A stretch of DNA of 40,807 nucleotides from Actinomycetes bacterium. Its GTDB lineage: Bacteria; Actinomycetota; JAICYB01. Numbering within the stretch: position 1 is the stretch's first letter; the number at the start of each line of letters is the position of its first letter. The position numbers were made by a program, and so were the translations under genes. The notes under the pieces are model-generated. The model was not told the DNA's origin. It searched no databases and saw only the letters and a list, made by a program, of their open reading frames with translations. This document shows positions 40,367 through 40,807 of the stretch, piece by piece. The stretch is from the NCBI GenBank assembly GCA_025934435.1, contig JAICYB010000026.1, forward strand, positions 1-40,807. Direction: 5' to 3'.

Positions 40367-40807
40367 GTGGCAACGAAGACCGTTCCCGACTGGGGCATCG
40401 ACCCCGTCCCGTCCGAGCTTCGGCAGTTCGGGATGCTCGACACCACAGCGCTCTGGGGCAACCTCGGCATCTCGCTGCTCCTCCCCGTCGTGGCCGCCTT
40501 CCTCGTACCCGGGTTGTCCTTCGCTCAGGCCATGGCGGCGATCGTCGTCGGGGTCGTCATCGGGAATCTGATGCTCGGGTACGCCGCCCGGATCGGCGCC
40601 GCGACCGGGGCTCCGGCCATGGTCCTCTACCGCCCGTCCCTCGGACGCCGGGGCTCCTACCTCCCGACCACGCTGAACGTCGCCCAGAACGTCGGTTGGG
40701 GCTCCTTCGAGCTGATCATCATCGGAACGGCGTGCGCGGCGATCAGCAAACGCGTGTTCGGCTTCGGAATGCGTCCGGTCTGGACGATCGTCTTCGGCGC
40801 GATCGTC
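40367..40807 (+). CDS. cytX: NCS1-family permease, probable thiamine-precursor (hydroxymethylpyrimidine) transporter, 3' end outside window
   Basis: The first 147 residues of a permease cut by the window edge. After a polar N-terminus (TKTVPDWGIDPVP) come helices with LWGNLGISLLLPVVAAFLVP, the family turn SFAQAMAAIVVGVVIGNLML, and GAATGAPAMVLYRPSLGRRG, a typical NCS1 (nucleobase:cation symporter) segment including the conserved substrate-site region after helix 2. GTG 40367 is fixed by the GGGAGG six bases upstream. Control by a TPP riboswitch, as seen for CytX-type genes in other bacteria, points to uptake of a thiamine pyrimidine precursor rather than cytosine. Unrelated to the glycan locus; it marks its right border. 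Confidence 0.87.
   Translation, partial: MATKTVPDWGIDPVPSELRQFGMLDTTALWGNLGISLLLPVVAAFLVPGLSFAQAMAAIVVGVVIGNLMLGYAARIGAATGAPAMVLYRPSLGRRGSYLPTTLNVAQNVGWGSFELIIIGTACAAISKRVFGFGMRPVWTIVFGAIV

Noticed and set aside
40165..40470. Upstream extension of the Asp-box protein
   Set aside because: It would run antisense through the TPP riboswitch and permease start; the signal peptide begins at 40164.
1..40807. CRISPR arrays, tRNA/rRNA genes, transposases or phage genes
   Set aside because: I looked for repeated spacered units, conserved RNA gene ends and integrase/transposase motifs on both strands and found none that could be supported.

Overview
The window comes from a G+C-rich (about two-thirds by eye) bacterium, most likely an actinobacterium. 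The strongest marker is a WhiB-like iron-sulfur regulator, a family confined to Actinobacteria and their phages. GTG/TTG starts, stop/start overlaps of the ATGA, GTGA and TGATG kind, and apparent near-leaderless starts fit that assignment. Below phylum level I cannot place it. No tRNA, rRNA, CRISPR array, IS element or phage gene was seen, and no stretch over 300 bases lacks a gene.

About 37 kb is a glycan biosynthesis and export locus. Left block (1-3084): four family-2 glycosyltransferases, the first cut by the window edge. A leftward operon (10682 to 3088) encodes two GT4 and two GT2 glycosyltransferases, a membrane sugar-phosphate transferase that probably loads the first sugar on the lipid carrier, and an AsnB-type amidotransferase. 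A rightward operon (10739-16704) encodes the Wzm/Wzt ABC exporter, a sulfotransferase fused to a SnoaL-like domain, a GT4 and an acyltransferase. A second leftward operon (25142 to 16647) is mostly decoration: FkbM-type and other methyltransferases, a GT8, two acyltransferases, a GT2 and a second sulfotransferase. A rightward operon (25196-30961) makes a CDP-6-deoxyhexose (RfbF, RfbG, a reductase/epimerase-like SDR, a short RmlC-like cupin), flanked by a TylF-like and a second CmoB-like methyltransferase plus a GT4.

Right of this, on the minus strand, lie whiB and an ECF sigma / zinc anti-sigma / RseB-like triad. Divergent from the triad is an SDR, UDP-xylose synthase and UDP-glucose dehydrogenase operon, which supplies UDP-glucuronate and UDP-xylose. 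A secreted VanW/G5-like protein and a secreted Asp-box (sialidase-fold) protein follow. The window ends with a TPP riboswitch controlling an NCS1 permease that is cut by the edge.

Taken together the locus predicts a long-chain, ABC-exported surface polysaccharide carrying a CDP-derived 6-deoxysugar, uronic acid and pentose, heavily modified by methylation (six enzymes), acylation (three), sulfation (two) and perhaps amidation (AsnB). Its precursor operon sits beside an envelope-stress-type sigma module. The most unusual points are two genes whose only workable start is CTG, the sulfotransferase-SnoaL fusion beside Wzt, an SDR with Arg for the catalytic Lys, an ECF-type promoter in front of whiB, and an inverted repeat between the sigma and nucleotide-sugar operons.
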